Positions 7,771-16,457 of a stretch of DNA of 64,000 bases are shown one piece after another. The DNA is from Halogranum amylolyticum (lineage in GTDB: Archaea; Halobacteriota; Halobacteria; Halobacteriales; Haloferacaceae), in assembly GCF_900110465.1 (NCBI RefSeq), contig NZ_FODV01000012.1, positions 1 through 64,000 on the forward strand, given 5' to 3'. Under the pieces are notes generated by a model. It saw nothing but the letters and a program-made list of their open reading frames with translations, was not told where the DNA came from and ran no database searches. A program made the position numbers and the translations under genes. Each line of letters begins with the position of its first letter. Position 1 is the first letter of the stretch.

Positions 7771-8971
7771 CTGATTGGATTGCTGTATGTTCGGATTCGG
7801 TTCGCTGCTCGGCGACGAGCTCGTCTGGGTCGATGTCGTCCGCAACGACGAGTTCGTCCAGTTCCGCCGGCGGCGCGACTTCTTCTTCGCGGCGCTCGAT
7901 GTCGGCTTCCAGTGCTCGCATGTACTCGGCGACCGTGTTGCCCATGACGAGCACGGGCCACCCGTCGCTGAGTGCGGCGTCGAGCACGTCTGCAGGCTCC
8001 TCGTCGTGGACGATCACTGGGAACGGTGCGCGGTCTGCGAACAGGTCCGTCGTCTCACCAGCGACGCGGACCTGTTCGATGGCTCCCTCCCGGTACAGTT
8101 CCGTGAGGTAGTTCAGAAACGAGGTCGTCCGTGCGCGTCGGTCGCCTCTGAGATAGAGGAACGGCTGGACCACGTCACCGCGCTGTCGACAGAGCGCACG
8201 GCGGATCATCTCCGTGCTGTCGACGTCGTTGACGGAGGCCGCGTTGAACACGCGACCTCCCGCGAGGCGGGTCCAGTCGACGCGCATCTCGGCGAGGTAC
8301 GTCTGCAGCTGTGCGTCGGTCAGTCGCGGTTCGTCGACGGCGTCGAGGACGTGGTCGACCGCGTGGACCGTCTCGGCTCCGGGAATCGTCTCGTCTCCCT
8401 CTGGAACCTCGACGTGCGTCAGCGTCACGTCTCGATCGGCGAACGTCTCCTCGAAGAACGTCTGTATCTCCTCGGTCTGTTCGCCGTTCACGACGTGCGT
8501 CCCCTCGGGTACAGCGCGGGCGAAAGACCGGGCGATCTCCATCCGGTTAGCTCCGAGTCGGTCGATGTGGTCCCGGCGGACGTTGGTGAGGACGACGACG
8601 TCGGGATCGGTGAACCGCTGGTTGATCAGTCGAGTCGTGTACTCGCCGATTGCCTGATTCTCGACGACGAGCGCGTCGACCGGGTCGTACTTGCCGATCT
8701 CGGCTTCGTTCTCGTAGAGCGTCACGCGGCCGTCCCGCTCGATCGGTCGCTCCTCGTCGTTGTGGATCATCTTCGGGTGATTGCCCGTGATCTTCCCCAG
8801 CACGTCGTTGTCGCGGCTGGAGAGGGCATCGCAGAGTCGGCGCGTGAGCCCCGACTTCCCGCGCGTCCCCGAGACGACGATGGTGGAGTCGATCTGCGAG
8901 AGATGGTCGCTGTGGGCTGTGCCGCGTCGAGCGAGGCCGGTGAGCCGGCGGAGTGTCTGAGGGAGCTTCAT
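7763..8971 (-). CDS. capB: Poly-gamma-glutamate synthase CapB/PgsB
   Basis: 402 residues from the ATG at 8969-8971, which overlaps the capC stop by 4 nt. Residues 31-42 (IVVSGTRGKSGL) hold the P-loop GTRGKSG of the CapB/Mur-ligase-like amide ligases. GKITGNHPKMI, ENQAIGEYT, LTNVRRDHIDRLG and FNAASVNDVDST are conserved CapB motifs. The enzyme activates the gamma-carboxyl of glutamate with ATP to make gamma-PGA at the membrane together with CapC. The C-terminal 40 residues are acidic and variable. The longer frame upstream, which runs through capC in another phase, is not coding. No capA (pgsA) is seen nearby. Confidence 0.88.
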   Translation of the reverse strand: MKLPQTLRRLTGLARRGTAHSDHLSQIDSTIVVSGTRGKSGLTRRLCDALSSRDNDVLGKITGNHPKMIHNDEERPIERDGRVTLYENEAEIGKYDPVDALVVENQAIGEYTTRLINQRFTDPDVVVLTNVRRDHIDRLGANRMEIARSFARAVPEGTHVVNGEQTEEIQTFFEETFADRDVTLTHVEVPEGDETIPGAETVHAVDHVLDAVDEPRLTDAQLQTYLAEMRVDWTRLAGGRVFNAASVNDVDSTEMIRRALCRQRGDVVQPFLYLRGDRRARTTSFLNYLTELYREGAIEQVRVAGETTDLFADRAPFPVIVHDEEPADVLDAALSDGWPVLVMGNTVAEYMRALEADIERREEEVAPPAELDELVVADDIDPDELVAEQRTESEHTAIQSDD

Positions 8972-10119
8972 GAGTGTCCGTAAACGGTGTTCGAGAGTCG
9001 GTCGTTGTGACGACGCTTCCGTTCGAGATCGACGCCGAAGACGAGTGCAGGCACACAGAGGAGCGCACCCGCGAGGACGGCGAGCCGTGGATCGAACGGG
9101 AGCGCCGCCCGTGTGAGGAGGTGAACGCCAGCGACGAAGACGGCGAACGTCCCGACCGAGACGCCGATCGTGTGTCGACGCCGTCCCGGCGCGACGCGGT
9201 GAACGTTGTATCCGCCGACGCCTGAGAGGATCGCGACCACGAGCAGCGAGTAGCCGGCAGTCGCCGGGAAGAACACGGAGAGTGCGAACGTGAGAACGAC
9301 GCCGACGCCGATCGCCGACGACAGGAGAACGCGTCCGTAGAGCAGCGTCCGCCGGTTGATCGCCTCGGTGACGGCGTAGACGATGGGAACGCTGACGGCG
9401 TAGAGCCCGACGAACCAGGGGTTCTGGAACAGCAACAGTGCGAGCAACGGAACGGTGATGAGTCCGAGTAAGCGGACGTTCCAGACGTCTTCGTACAGCT
9501 CGGCGACGACAATGCCCGCGAGAATCACGAGCGCGCTGACGGCTGGGCCAGTCGCGTTCGCGAAGCTCCCGTCTTGGATGACCGCGTTGCGGAAGATAGC
9601 GACGTCGGAACCGCTCCCGAACAGGAGCAGGGGGGCCACGTCGCCGAACAGGGTGGCCGTCGTCGGCGTGATCAGCGACGCACCGAACACGACGAGCCCC
9701 ACGAACGTCGCGGTGCTCGCGACGACGTCGTCGATACGCTTGTCGACGTCCAGTCGGTGCAGGTTGTACGCGGCGATGCCGGGGAGGACGCTCCCGATCG
9801 AGAGAGTCTCGACTGGTTGGCTGACGCCGAACTGCAGCGAGAGCGCCGCCGTGACTCCGAGCGGAATCGCGGCCCCGATACCGACGGCGATGTAGAGCAA
9901 CCGCCGCCCGTAGAGAAGTGTGTGTTCTCGGACGAGTCCGACGGCCACGTACGCTAGCGCGATGCTGAGGAGGATGACCGGAAGCGAGGTGAAGTCGTAG
10001 AGGGTGTAGAGTGCGAAGAGGGGGACAACGAGAACGCCGGAGAGGCGCAGTCCCCACAGCTGCGTCGCAGCGACCCCTCCTGCCAACCCGAGCAGGAGTA
10101 CGAGCGCCGCGACGATCAT
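8968..10119 (-). CDS. capC: Poly-gamma-glutamate synthesis membrane protein CapC/PgsC, duplicated form
   Basis: 383 residues with about ten hydrophobic segments, over twice the length of bacterial PgsC (about 150). Two internal halves resemble each other. LLYGRRLLYIAVGIG and LPGIAAYNLHRLDVDKRIDD in the first half correspond to LLYGRVLLSSAIGVG and LSGVGGYNVHRVAPGRRRHT in the second, with similar flanking helices. This suggests a tandem duplication of the PgsC fold. It pairs with CapB, which overlaps it by 4 nt, as the polymerase or export part. A TATA-like palindrome (tatata near 10384-10389) upstream could serve it with a long leader. Confidence 0.83.
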   Translation of the reverse strand: MIVAALVLLLGLAGGVAATQLWGLRLSGVLVVPLFALYTLYDFTSLPVILLSIALAYVAVGLVREHTLLYGRRLLYIAVGIGAAIPLGVTAALSLQFGVSQPVETLSIGSVLPGIAAYNLHRLDVDKRIDDVVASTATFVGLVVFGASLITPTTATLFGDVAPLLLFGSGSDVAIFRNAVIQDGSFANATGPAVSALVILAGIVVAELYEDVWNVRLLGLITVPLLALLLFQNPWFVGLYAVSVPIVYAVTEAINRRTLLYGRVLLSSAIGVGVVLTFALSVFFPATAGYSLLVVAILSGVGGYNVHRVAPGRRRHTIGVSVGTFAVFVAGVHLLTRAALPFDPRLAVLAGALLCVPALVFGVDLERKRRHNDRLSNTVYGHS

Positions 10120-10425
10120 TCAGACATCATATCTCTGATAGAACGATTCGGTCTGCTGGATGTATCGTAGGTCATTCCGGAGTAAGGACTATTTGCGTCG
10201 TATGGTTAGTTAAACGGCTAGTAAGTTTCTGCTACGCTTTTTGCCGATCGAATAACTTCGCACCAGTATTCAAAGAACCGCTAGAAACAGTGTGAAACGG
10301 TTGTATTTGGAGGATTTGATCCTGACCAACGCGTCTCATTTTTGGCTAGAGCAGACATGCTTTGTAAACCGATTCTAAGTTTGATATATAAGTCACGATC
10401 GAAGACAGAACATCAATACGTCATG
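10120..10425. promoter_or_regulatory. AT-rich intergenic region upstream of capC
   Basis: About 305 bp, clearly richer in A/T than the genes. It holds ttgatatataagtc (10380-10393), readable as a TATA box on either strand, and ttagttaaacggc (10206-10218). On the minus strand these could drive capC. No gene is supported, although an ATG at 10423 opens a plus-strand frame antisense to the hydrolase. Confidence 0.4.
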
Positions 10426-11355
10426 TCACTCGACACAAAAAACGTCGGCGACGGTCTCTGCGATCTCCTGCCCATACTCCTTTCGAGCGACCAGTGGCTG
10501 TTCGAGTTGGATACCGTCTCGACCCGAAGCAGTCAGTCGGTTCACGACGTTGTCGGGTGCGGTGCCGCTCCGCGTGGCGTCGGTCGAGAGTCGGACGTCG
10601 AACGCACCGTCGACGACCGCCTCGATCTCGTCGCGGACGTCTGCACGCAGTTCCTCCGGGGCGGCTCCACCCACTGCGAGATGCGGTTCGCTCCACCCGT
10701 GGAAGCTCACCGCGGCGTCGAACCCGTCGTCCGCGATCCGCCCCAGTTTCGGGAACGAAGCGGAGTGAATGTCAGTCGAGGAGACGTGCCACCGCCGGTA
10801 CGCTCCACCGCCGGGCCACCAGCCGGAGCAGTACCAGGCGGTCGCGCCGGACTGCGCTGCGAACTGGACGGCCTGCGAGTCGGTGCCGTACTCGATGTAG
10901 CCGCCGTGTGGCGCGAGTGCGACTGCCGACGTCGTCCCGGAGACGACGCGCTCGAGAAACTCTCCCTGGTCAGACGCGGTCGCTCTGTCAATTGATGGGT
11001 GGACGACCCTGTCGTCCACGTCTACGGACCACACGCCGTTCGGCGCACCGAGTCGCTCGCGACCGCTGTCGTCGACTGCCCCGAACGTCCCGTCGTGTAC
11101 GCGCACGGTGAACACGACCGGCTTTCCGTCGTAGTAGAGGCGGACCTGTTCGCCCTCGGCCACCCCGAGATCGGCGGCGAACGACCGCGGGAGATGACAG
11201 ACGTCTTTACTGGCGACCGTATCGGAGCTCTTCAGTCTCAGTGTCGTCTCCGTCTCCGCGCTCGACACCGAAAGGAGCCGTGAAACCGAGTCGACACCGC
11301 CGACGCCGAAGACGGCACCGCTCGCGAGGAAGTTCCGACGGGTTTGATTGGGCAT
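10426..11355 (-). CDS. Tat-exported poly-gamma-glutamate hydrolase-family protein
   Basis: 309 residues from the ATG at 11353-11355, chosen because MPNQTRRNFLASGAVFGVGG is a Tat signal; an in-frame start 39 nt upstream is less likely. An N-terminal beta region (about 35-120) precedes the hydrolase motifs LAPHGGYIEYGTD, RRWHVSSTDIHSASFPKL and AVSFHGWSEPHLAVGG, whose histidines and glutamates are the likely zinc and catalytic residues. It probably acts outside the cell to trim or release the gamma-PGA made by CapBC downstream. A TATA-like ttatcaaaa lies about 30 bp before the ATG. It is an intact paralogue of the split gene at 6655-7770. Confidence 0.78.
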   Translation of the reverse strand: MPNQTRRNFLASGAVFGVGGVDSVSRLLSVSSAETETTLRLKSSDTVASKDVCHLPRSFAADLGVAEGEQVRLYYDGKPVVFTVRVHDGTFGAVDDSGRERLGAPNGVWSVDVDDRVVHPSIDRATASDQGEFLERVVSGTTSAVALAPHGGYIEYGTDSQAVQFAAQSGATAWYCSGWWPGGGAYRRWHVSSTDIHSASFPKLGRIADDGFDAAVSFHGWSEPHLAVGGAAPEELRADVRDEIEAVVDGAFDVRLSTDATRSGTAPDNVVNRLTASGRDGIQLEQPLVARKEYGQEIAETVADVFCVE

Positions 11356-11445
11356 ACAAGTGCCACAACAGACCTTTTGATAACTGTTTGGCAACCTTAC
11401 AGTAACGCCGTCTGGTGAGCAGACGGTTAGTCAGGGTCCCTCGTC

Positions 11446-11806
11446 GGTGACCTCCTCCCCGCCGTAAACGGCGGGGCTTCCCACGAGCAAAGGCCCGCTG
11501 AGTTGGGAGAGTTACGGTTTAACACACAACAAGTGCTGGCAGGGCCACGCTACCGTTACTCCTATCCTCTCCACGAGTCAGAGTTATCTGATTATTTTGT
11601 GTCGGTTGGGCCGTCCGAAGGCTTACGTTTTGATGAGGCAAACACCGAGTCAACTGCCAGTTTTCGGACAGTCAATCACGATGGAGGAACCATCGCAACG
11701 ACAGTCACAGAAACGTCGTGTGAGCACTTGTACGTTCGGTTCACAGTGTTCACAACCAAAGACGGCGCTGTATCCCCGCCCTGAAGGACGGGGTTTTAGC
11801 GCCTGA
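11446..11806 (-). mobile_element. Non-autonomous IS200/IS605-type (PATE/MITE-like) element, copy 2
   Basis: On the plus strand it begins ggtgacctcctccccgccgt with a gccgtaaacggc hairpin, and ends gctgtatccccgccctgaag followed by gacggggttttagcgcc. It is the reverse-oriented partner of the element at 1305-1660, with shared internal blocks (cgttactcctatcc, ctgattattttgt, tgatgaggcaaacaccgagt). The 93-codon frame it contains is broken in the other copy and is probably not a gene. It lies upstream of the hydrolase gene and before the dehydrogenase operon. Confidence 0.75.
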
Positions 11807-11913
11807 CAATTAGATAACGACGGGAGTCTGTCGACCGGTGCTCGTGACGTTGAGCGGGACACTTCTCGAACGGTGAGCCGCTTGTATTTCGACACAGATC
11901 ATATGGTTCTATA

Positions 11914-11932
11914 ATTTACATAATATTAATAC
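11914..11932 (+). promoter_or_regulatory. TATA region of the 2-oxoacid dehydrogenase operon
   Basis: atttacataatattaatac ends about 28 bp before the ATG at 11960, so transcription should start a few bases before the start codon. Confidence 0.5.
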
Positions 11933-11959
11933 GCTATAGTCTCTCTTCGTGGGTGTACC

Positions 11960-12985
11960 ATGCCATCCGCTACCGAACTACAGACCATGTACGAGAACAT
12001 GGTCACGGCGAGACACTACGAGGAGCGACTCCAGGAGGAGTATCTCGAGGGCAAACAGCCGGCGTTCGACATCTCCGCCGGGCCGATTCCCGGCGAGTTG
12101 CATCTCGCGGCGGGTCACGAGGCGTCGGGTGCGGGCGTCTGTATCCACCTCCGCGACGACGACACTGTCACTGCGCCGCACCGACCACACCACGTTGCCA
12201 TCGCGAAGGGCGTCGACCTCAAGCGAATGACAGCGGAGATCTTCGGCCGGGAGACCGGCCTCTGCCGCGGGAAGGGCGGACACATGCATCTGTTCGACCC
12301 CGAGGTCAACTTCGCGTGTTCGGGTATCATCGCACAGGGCGTCCCGCCCGCCGTCGGCGCGGCGATGGCCGCCAAGAAGCGGAACACGGACGCCGTCGCC
12401 GTCGCGTTCCTCGGCGAGGGTGCCATCGATCAGGGCGGGTTCCTCGAGTCGCTGAACCTCGCGAGCGTCCACGACCTGCCGGTCGTCTTCGTCGTCGAGG
12501 ACAACGACTGGGCGATCAGCATGCCGAAAGACCGCGTGACCGATGTGGAGAACGGCGCACAGCGCGCCGACGGGTTCGACCTGCCGGGCGTCCGCGTCGA
12601 CAGCGACGACGCACTCGCCGTCTACGACTCCGCCAGGGAGGCCGTCGGTCGCGCCCGCGACGGCAACGGACCGACCTTGTTGGAGGTACAGGTCCACCGT
12701 CGGATGGGGCATTTCATGGGCGACGCCGAGGGATATCGCCCCGACGAGGACGTCGACCGTGCCACGCACCGCGACTCGATCACGCGTCTTGAAGCGGACC
12801 TCGCGAAGTACGGCGTCGCCGACGAGGACGTCGCGGAGCTACGGAGTCGCGCCGAAGAGCGCGTTGAGGAGGCCATCGAGTGGGCCAAAGACCAGCCCGA
12901 ACCGGAGCCGGAGACTGCGTACGAGGACGTGTTCACCAATCCACCCGCGCAGGGAGACGCCGGGGTCCGCGGAGGTGAACAGTGA
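11960..12985 (+). CDS. Thiamine-diphosphate 2-oxoacid (pyruvate/acetoin-type) dehydrogenase E1 alpha
   Basis: 341 residues. Typical E1 alpha features: ARHYEERLQEEYLEGK near the N-terminus, AAGHEASGAGVCIHL, the DDDTVTAPHRPHHVAIAKG segment, GKGGHMHLFD, and the thiamine-diphosphate/Mg motif AVAFLGEGAIDQGGFLESLN...VVFVVEDNDWAIS. The subunit decarboxylates a 2-oxoacid (or acetoin) and passes the acyl group to a lipoyl carrier. Substrate cannot be told from sequence; gene order alpha-beta-lipoyl recalls acetoin dehydrogenase and branched-chain enzymes. The stop overlaps the next start (TGATG). Confidence 0.85.
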   Translation: MPSATELQTMYENMVTARHYEERLQEEYLEGKQPAFDISAGPIPGELHLAAGHEASGAGVCIHLRDDDTVTAPHRPHHVAIAKGVDLKRMTAEIFGRETGLCRGKGGHMHLFDPEVNFACSGIIAQGVPPAVGAAMAAKKRNTDAVAVAFLGEGAIDQGGFLESLNLASVHDLPVVFVVEDNDWAISMPKDRVTDVENGAQRADGFDLPGVRVDSDDALAVYDSAREAVGRARDGNGPTLLEVQVHRRMGHFMGDAEGYRPDEDVDRATHRDSITRLEADLAKYGVADEDVAELRSRAEERVEEAIEWAKDQPEPEPETAYEDVFTNPPAQGDAGVRGGEQ

Positions 12986-14001
12986 TGACCGCAGAGACCG
13001 ACACCGACCGCGAGCTGACGATGAGCAGGGCGATGGTCGAGGCCGTCGCCCACGAGATGCGCGAGGACGAGGAGGTGTTCCTCATGGGCGAGGACGTCGC
13101 CGACTACGGCGGCATCTTCAGCAGCACGACGGGGCTGCTCGACGAATTCGGTCGCGACCGCGTGATGGACGTCCCCATCAGCGAGACGGGGTTCCTCGGG
13201 GCTGCCGTCGGCGCGGCGCAGGCCGGGATGCGCCCGATTGCCGAACTGATGTTCGTCGACTTCTTCGGCGTCGCCATGGACCAGCTGTACAACAACATGG
13301 CCAAAAATACTTACATGAGCGGCGGCGCCGTCTCGGTGCCGATGGTGTTGACGACGGCCGTTGGCGGTACCTACAACGACGCCGCTCAGCACTCCCAGAC
13401 GCTCTACGGGACGTTCGCACATCTGCCGGGGATGAAAGTCGTCGTCCCGAGTACGGCCTACGACGCCAAGGGATTGATGCACGCGGCCATCCGCGACGAC
13501 GACCCGGTCGTGTACATGTTCCACAAGCGACTGATGGGTCTCGGGTGGATGCCCTCGCCGGAGGGACCGAAGACGCCAGTCCCCAAGGACGACTACACCA
13601 TCCCGTTCGGTGAAGCGGACGTGAAACGAGAGGGCGCGGACGTCACGATCGTCACGCTCGGGCTGCACGTCCACCGGGCGCTCGAAGCCGCCGCCGACCT
13701 CGCGGACGACGGCGTCGACGCGGAGGTGATCGACCTGCGGACGCTCGTCCCGCTGGACACCGAGAGGGTACTCGAGTCGGTCCGAAAGACCGGGCGATTG
13801 GTCGTCGTCGACGAGGACTACCGCTCGTTCGGCGTCACCGGCGAGATCGTCGCCCGGGCGGCCGAAGGCGCGCTCGACGACCTGCAGGCCGTCGAACGCG
13901 TCGCCATTCCGGACGTCCCGATTCCGTATGCACGCCCGCTCGAAGACGAAGTCAACCCCGGCGTCGAGCACATCGTCGACGCCGTTCAGTCAGTCCGATG
14001 A
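12985..14001 (+). CDS. 2-oxoacid dehydrogenase E1 beta
   Basis: 338 residues from ATG 12985, preceded by the Shine-Dalgarno-like ggaggtg; a GTG one codon upstream is possible. Contains LTMSRAMVEAVAHEMREDEEVFLMGEDV, PISETGFLGAAVGAAQAGMRPIAELMF, the middle-domain SVPMVLTTAVGG and the C-terminal transketolase domain (VTIVTLGLHVHRALEAAADL, VVVDEDYRSFGVTGEIVARA). It forms an alpha2beta2 heterotetramer with the preceding product. Overlap with both neighbours shows one operon. Confidence 0.87.
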   Translation: MTAETDTDRELTMSRAMVEAVAHEMREDEEVFLMGEDVADYGGIFSSTTGLLDEFGRDRVMDVPISETGFLGAAVGAAQAGMRPIAELMFVDFFGVAMDQLYNNMAKNTYMSGGAVSVPMVLTTAVGGTYNDAAQHSQTLYGTFAHLPGMKVVVPSTAYDAKGLMHAAIRDDDPVVYMFHKRLMGLGWMPSPEGPKTPVPKDDYTIPFGEADVKREGADVTIVTLGLHVHRALEAAADLADDGVDAEVIDLRTLVPLDTERVLESVRKTGRLVVVDEDYRSFGVTGEIVARAAEGALDDLQAVERVAIPDVPIPYARPLEDEVNPGVEHIVDAVQSVR

Positions 14002-14258
14002 GCGAGGAGACGACCGTCTCGGCGTCGTCGGTCTGGCCCGAGGATGCAGCGGACGTCGAGGAGGGCTACCTCGCCAACTGGTTCGTCCGCCCAGGGGCAA
14101 CTGTCGAGGCGGGCGAGACGCTCTGTGAGGTCCAGGTCGAGAAGGTGAGCGTCGACGTCCCCGCCCCAGTCGACGGCACGCTCACCGAGCGACTCGTCGA
14201 GGAGGGCGACGAGTTCACCCGCGAGGACCCGCTCGCTCGCATCGACTCCGACGACTAG
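13998..14258 (+). CDS. Free-standing lipoyl-domain protein
   Basis: 86 residues, a single biotinyl/lipoyl barrel: WFVRPGATVEAGETLCEVQVEKVSVD... then PAPVDGTLTERLVEEGDEF. Lys49 in VEKVS is the expected lipoylation site at the hairpin tip. It is far shorter than an E2 (no peripheral-subunit-binding or acyltransferase domain), so it either acts as a mobile carrier for an E2 encoded elsewhere or works with E1 in another reaction. Start overlaps the E1 beta stop (ATGA). No E3 follows. Confidence 0.83.
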   Translation: MSEETTVSASSVWPEDAADVEEGYLANWFVRPGATVEAGETLCEVQVEKVSVDVPAPVDGTLTERLVEEGDEFTREDPLARIDSDD

Positions 14259-14308
14259 ACGTTCTTGACACTCGCAATCATTATTTGTCAACGAGGCGTA
14301 GAGAGAGT

Positions 14309-14743
14309 ATGGTAGAACACGTTCTCGTCCCGTTCGATGGTTCGCCGCTCTCGGAGAAGGCGCTCGCGTACGCCTGCGAGGAGTTCGGATCGAGCACCAT
14401 CACCGTCTTCTACGTCGTGGACAGTCACAAAGACGAGACGGCGGCCATCGGCTGGGGCGACCACCCCGGCGAGTGGGAAGAGTGGCTCGAAAACCGGCGA
14501 GAACACGCCGAAGACCTGTTCTCGACGGCCCACTCCATCGCCGACGATCACGGTGTGACGATCCAGACGGGTGCCGCCGTCGGTCGGACACAGGAGATGA
14601 TCCTCAAGGCCGTCGACGAGTACGGTGCCGACCAGATCGTCGTCGGCACACACGGTCGACCACATCTCGAGGAGTTCGTCTTCGGAAGCGTCGCGGAGGC
14701 ACTGGTCCGGAAGTCTCCGGTTCCGGTGACGACGGTGCGATAG
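14309..14743 (+). CDS. Universal stress protein (UspA family)
   Basis: 144 residues from MVEHVLVPFDGSPLSEKALAYA. The alpha/beta Rossmann-like fold has the ATP-site signature GTHGRPHLEEFVFGSVAEALVRKSPVPV (G-x2-G-x9-G-S/T type). A frame extending 8 codons upstream is unlikely. Role in stress or nucleotide binding; substrate unknown. It follows the lipoyl gene by 50 bp, with ttatttg near -25, so it may have its own promoter. Confidence 0.82.
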   Translation: MVEHVLVPFDGSPLSEKALAYACEEFGSSTITVFYVVDSHKDETAAIGWGDHPGEWEEWLENRREHAEDLFSTAHSIADDHGVTIQTGAAVGRTQEMILKAVDEYGADQIVVGTHGRPHLEEFVFGSVAEALVRKSPVPVTTVR

Positions 14744-14823
14744 TCTCACGACTCCGTTCGGGGTCGAGCGGTTCGACGAGGCGGAACCGTCGCGTAAAGT
14801 CGAAACGGTGAACTGACTCTCTG

Positions 14824-15771
14824 GTGAGCCCTCGAACAGTGACCTCAGGACCGACAATCGCCGTCGTCGACGTCGGAAGTACGAGCCTCCGCTACGGCGT
14901 GGCGACCTCAGAGGGGCCGTGCGACGTCCGGACCGAAGCAACCCGCCCGAGAGAACTCACGGACCAACTCGTCGACGTCGCCGCGCGACTGCAGTCCGAG
15001 GGGAACGACATCCGGCACGTCTCGGTCTCGACCACCGGGCTGGTCGACGCCGAGCGAGGCGTGATCGCCGAGTTCGATACGGCGACCGGCGAGACGCTCC
15101 ACGACGTTCCCGTCACGTCGACCATCGAGCGCGAACTCGGACTCCCGGCGACCGTCGCGAATGACTGTACGGTGGCGGCGCTCGGCGAGGCGGTCTTCGG
15201 TGCCGGACAGCCGCACGAGACGGTTGTCCACGTCACCTTCGGGACAGGGATCGGCGCGGGCGTCATCGTCGACGGCCAACCGCTTCGAGGCGAGCGAGGG
15301 TACGCCGCGGAGGTCGGACTGATTCCGATCGTCGCCGACGGAGCGTTGTCCAGCACCGGCGTCCGCGGCGCGTGGGAGGCCTACTGTTCGGGACGCGGTA
15401 TCCCACAGTTCGTTCGCCGACTCCTCGACAGTGATGACCGTGAGTCGACGCTCCGGGCGAAACGACCGCTCACCGCGCCGGACGTCTTCGCCGCCGCAAA
15501 CGACGGCGACCCGGTCGCCCAGTCGTGTCTCGACTCCGTCGCACAGTACAACGCCGCCGGAATCGGCGCCGTCGTCAACACGTACGACCCCGGCATCGTC
15601 ACGCTCGGTGGGTCGGTCGCACTGGAGAACTCGGAGTGGATCGTCGACGGGATAGACGAACGGCTGGACGACTACGTGCTGGCCGCTCCACCGGACGTGC
15701 GGCTCACTCCGCTCGGTACCGACATCGAACTGTACGGCGCGGCGGCGGCGTTCTTCGGCGACGAGCGATGA
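14824..15771 (+). CDS. ROK-family sugar kinase-like protein
   Basis: 315 residues from a GTG; another GTG five codons later would also serve. Phosphate-1 motif IAVVDVGSTSLRYGVA, catalytic region NDCTVAALGEAVFGAG (Asp of the ND pair), HVTFGTGIGAGVIVDG and a late IVTLGGSVALENS. The usual zinc-binding CxCGxxGC of ROK kinases is missing (GVRGAWEAYCSGRG stands there), which is common in archaeal glucokinase-like ROK proteins. Likely an ATP-dependent hexose or N-acyl-hexosamine kinase; substrate not resolvable. Confidence 0.75.
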   Translation: MSPRTVTSGPTIAVVDVGSTSLRYGVATSEGPCDVRTEATRPRELTDQLVDVAARLQSEGNDIRHVSVSTTGLVDAERGVIAEFDTATGETLHDVPVTSTIERELGLPATVANDCTVAALGEAVFGAGQPHETVVHVTFGTGIGAGVIVDGQPLRGERGYAAEVGLIPIVADGALSSTGVRGAWEAYCSGRGIPQFVRRLLDSDDRESTLRAKRPLTAPDVFAAANDGDPVAQSCLDSVAQYNAAGIGAVVNTYDPGIVTLGGSVALENSEWIVDGIDERLDDYVLAAPPDVRLTPLGTDIELYGAAAAFFGDER

Positions 15772-15852
15772 CAGAGTACTCGCCCTCCCAGAGCCGGGGG
15801 TCCGTCTCGACGCAGCGATGCGAGCGCACCACTTTCTTGAGGTCGACTGCGA

Positions 15853-16275
15853 TCACCTGTCTTGGAGGAGCTTCCCGATAGCGCTGATTGCCTCTTCGAA
15901 CTCTGTGACTGCCATGCTGTCTGTCGTGAAGAGGACACCGTGGTCGCCTTCGATCGTGCGGACGACGAAGCCGTCGTGGTGGAACCGTACCGTGAACTCG
16001 TAGGGACCGACCGTCGACTCCTCGTGTTGAAAGATAGCGGTTCGAACCGGGGCCTCCACGAACCCGACCTGTTCGAGTTCGACGAGCGGTTTCTTGAGCG
16101 AGCGAGCGTCTTCGGGTGTGTCGTAGAGGTCTTGTCGGACGTACAGGACGTCGAACGAGGACGGCGTAAAGTAGATGACACTCCGGAGCGTGTCGCTGAG
16201 GCTGGTCCGTGCGGCGCTGACAATGTTTTCGGCGACAGCGTTGTCGATACTGGTCGTGAACTGTGTCTCGGACAT
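15853..16275 (-). CDS. Conserved haloarchaeal protein of unknown function
   Basis: 140 residues. The pattern LSDTLRSVIYFTPSSFDVLYVRQDL...VGPYEFTVRFHHDGFVVRTI and HGVLFTTDSMAVTEFEEAISAI recurs in a haloarchaeal family (DUF7522-like, by memory) with no assigned role. There is no signal peptide or membrane segment and no cysteine. Convergent with the ROK gene and divergent from the halocyanin-like gene. Confidence 0.6.
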   Translation of the reverse strand: MSETQFTTSIDNAVAENIVSAARTSLSDTLRSVIYFTPSSFDVLYVRQDLYDTPEDARSLKKPLVELEQVGFVEAPVRTAIFQHEESTVGPYEFTVRFHHDGFVVRTIEGDHGVLFTTDSMAVTEFEEAISAIGKLLQDR

Positions 16276-16457
16276 ACCGTTCTGTAGGCGCTCAGACCAG
16301 ATAACTCGGTGCGTTACCGGCGGCCGAATGGTACGAGTCTCTTCTCCCCTCTCGGAGAGTCAGCCGAACGAGAAGAGAACGGTGACTGTGATCGGCGGAA
16401 CGGCAGGAGGGAGGCAAACGACTGTATCGGTTGCAGTCGTCTCTCTAGGAGAGCATC

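Noticed and set aside
8972..10057. Extension of the capB frame to 764 codons
   Set aside because: The extra N-terminal part is Arg-rich and lies over capC in another phase; the true start at 8971 overlaps the capC stop.
10423..10995. Plus-strand gene starting at ATG 10423 behind a strong TATA-like tatata
   Set aside because: The frame is antisense to the gamma-PGA hydrolase and has no motif; the TATA is palindromic and can serve the minus strand.
11503..11784. A 93-codon frame inside small element copy 2
   Set aside because: The matching frame in copy 1 is disrupted and its codons lack coding character; conserved sequence is explained by the element.
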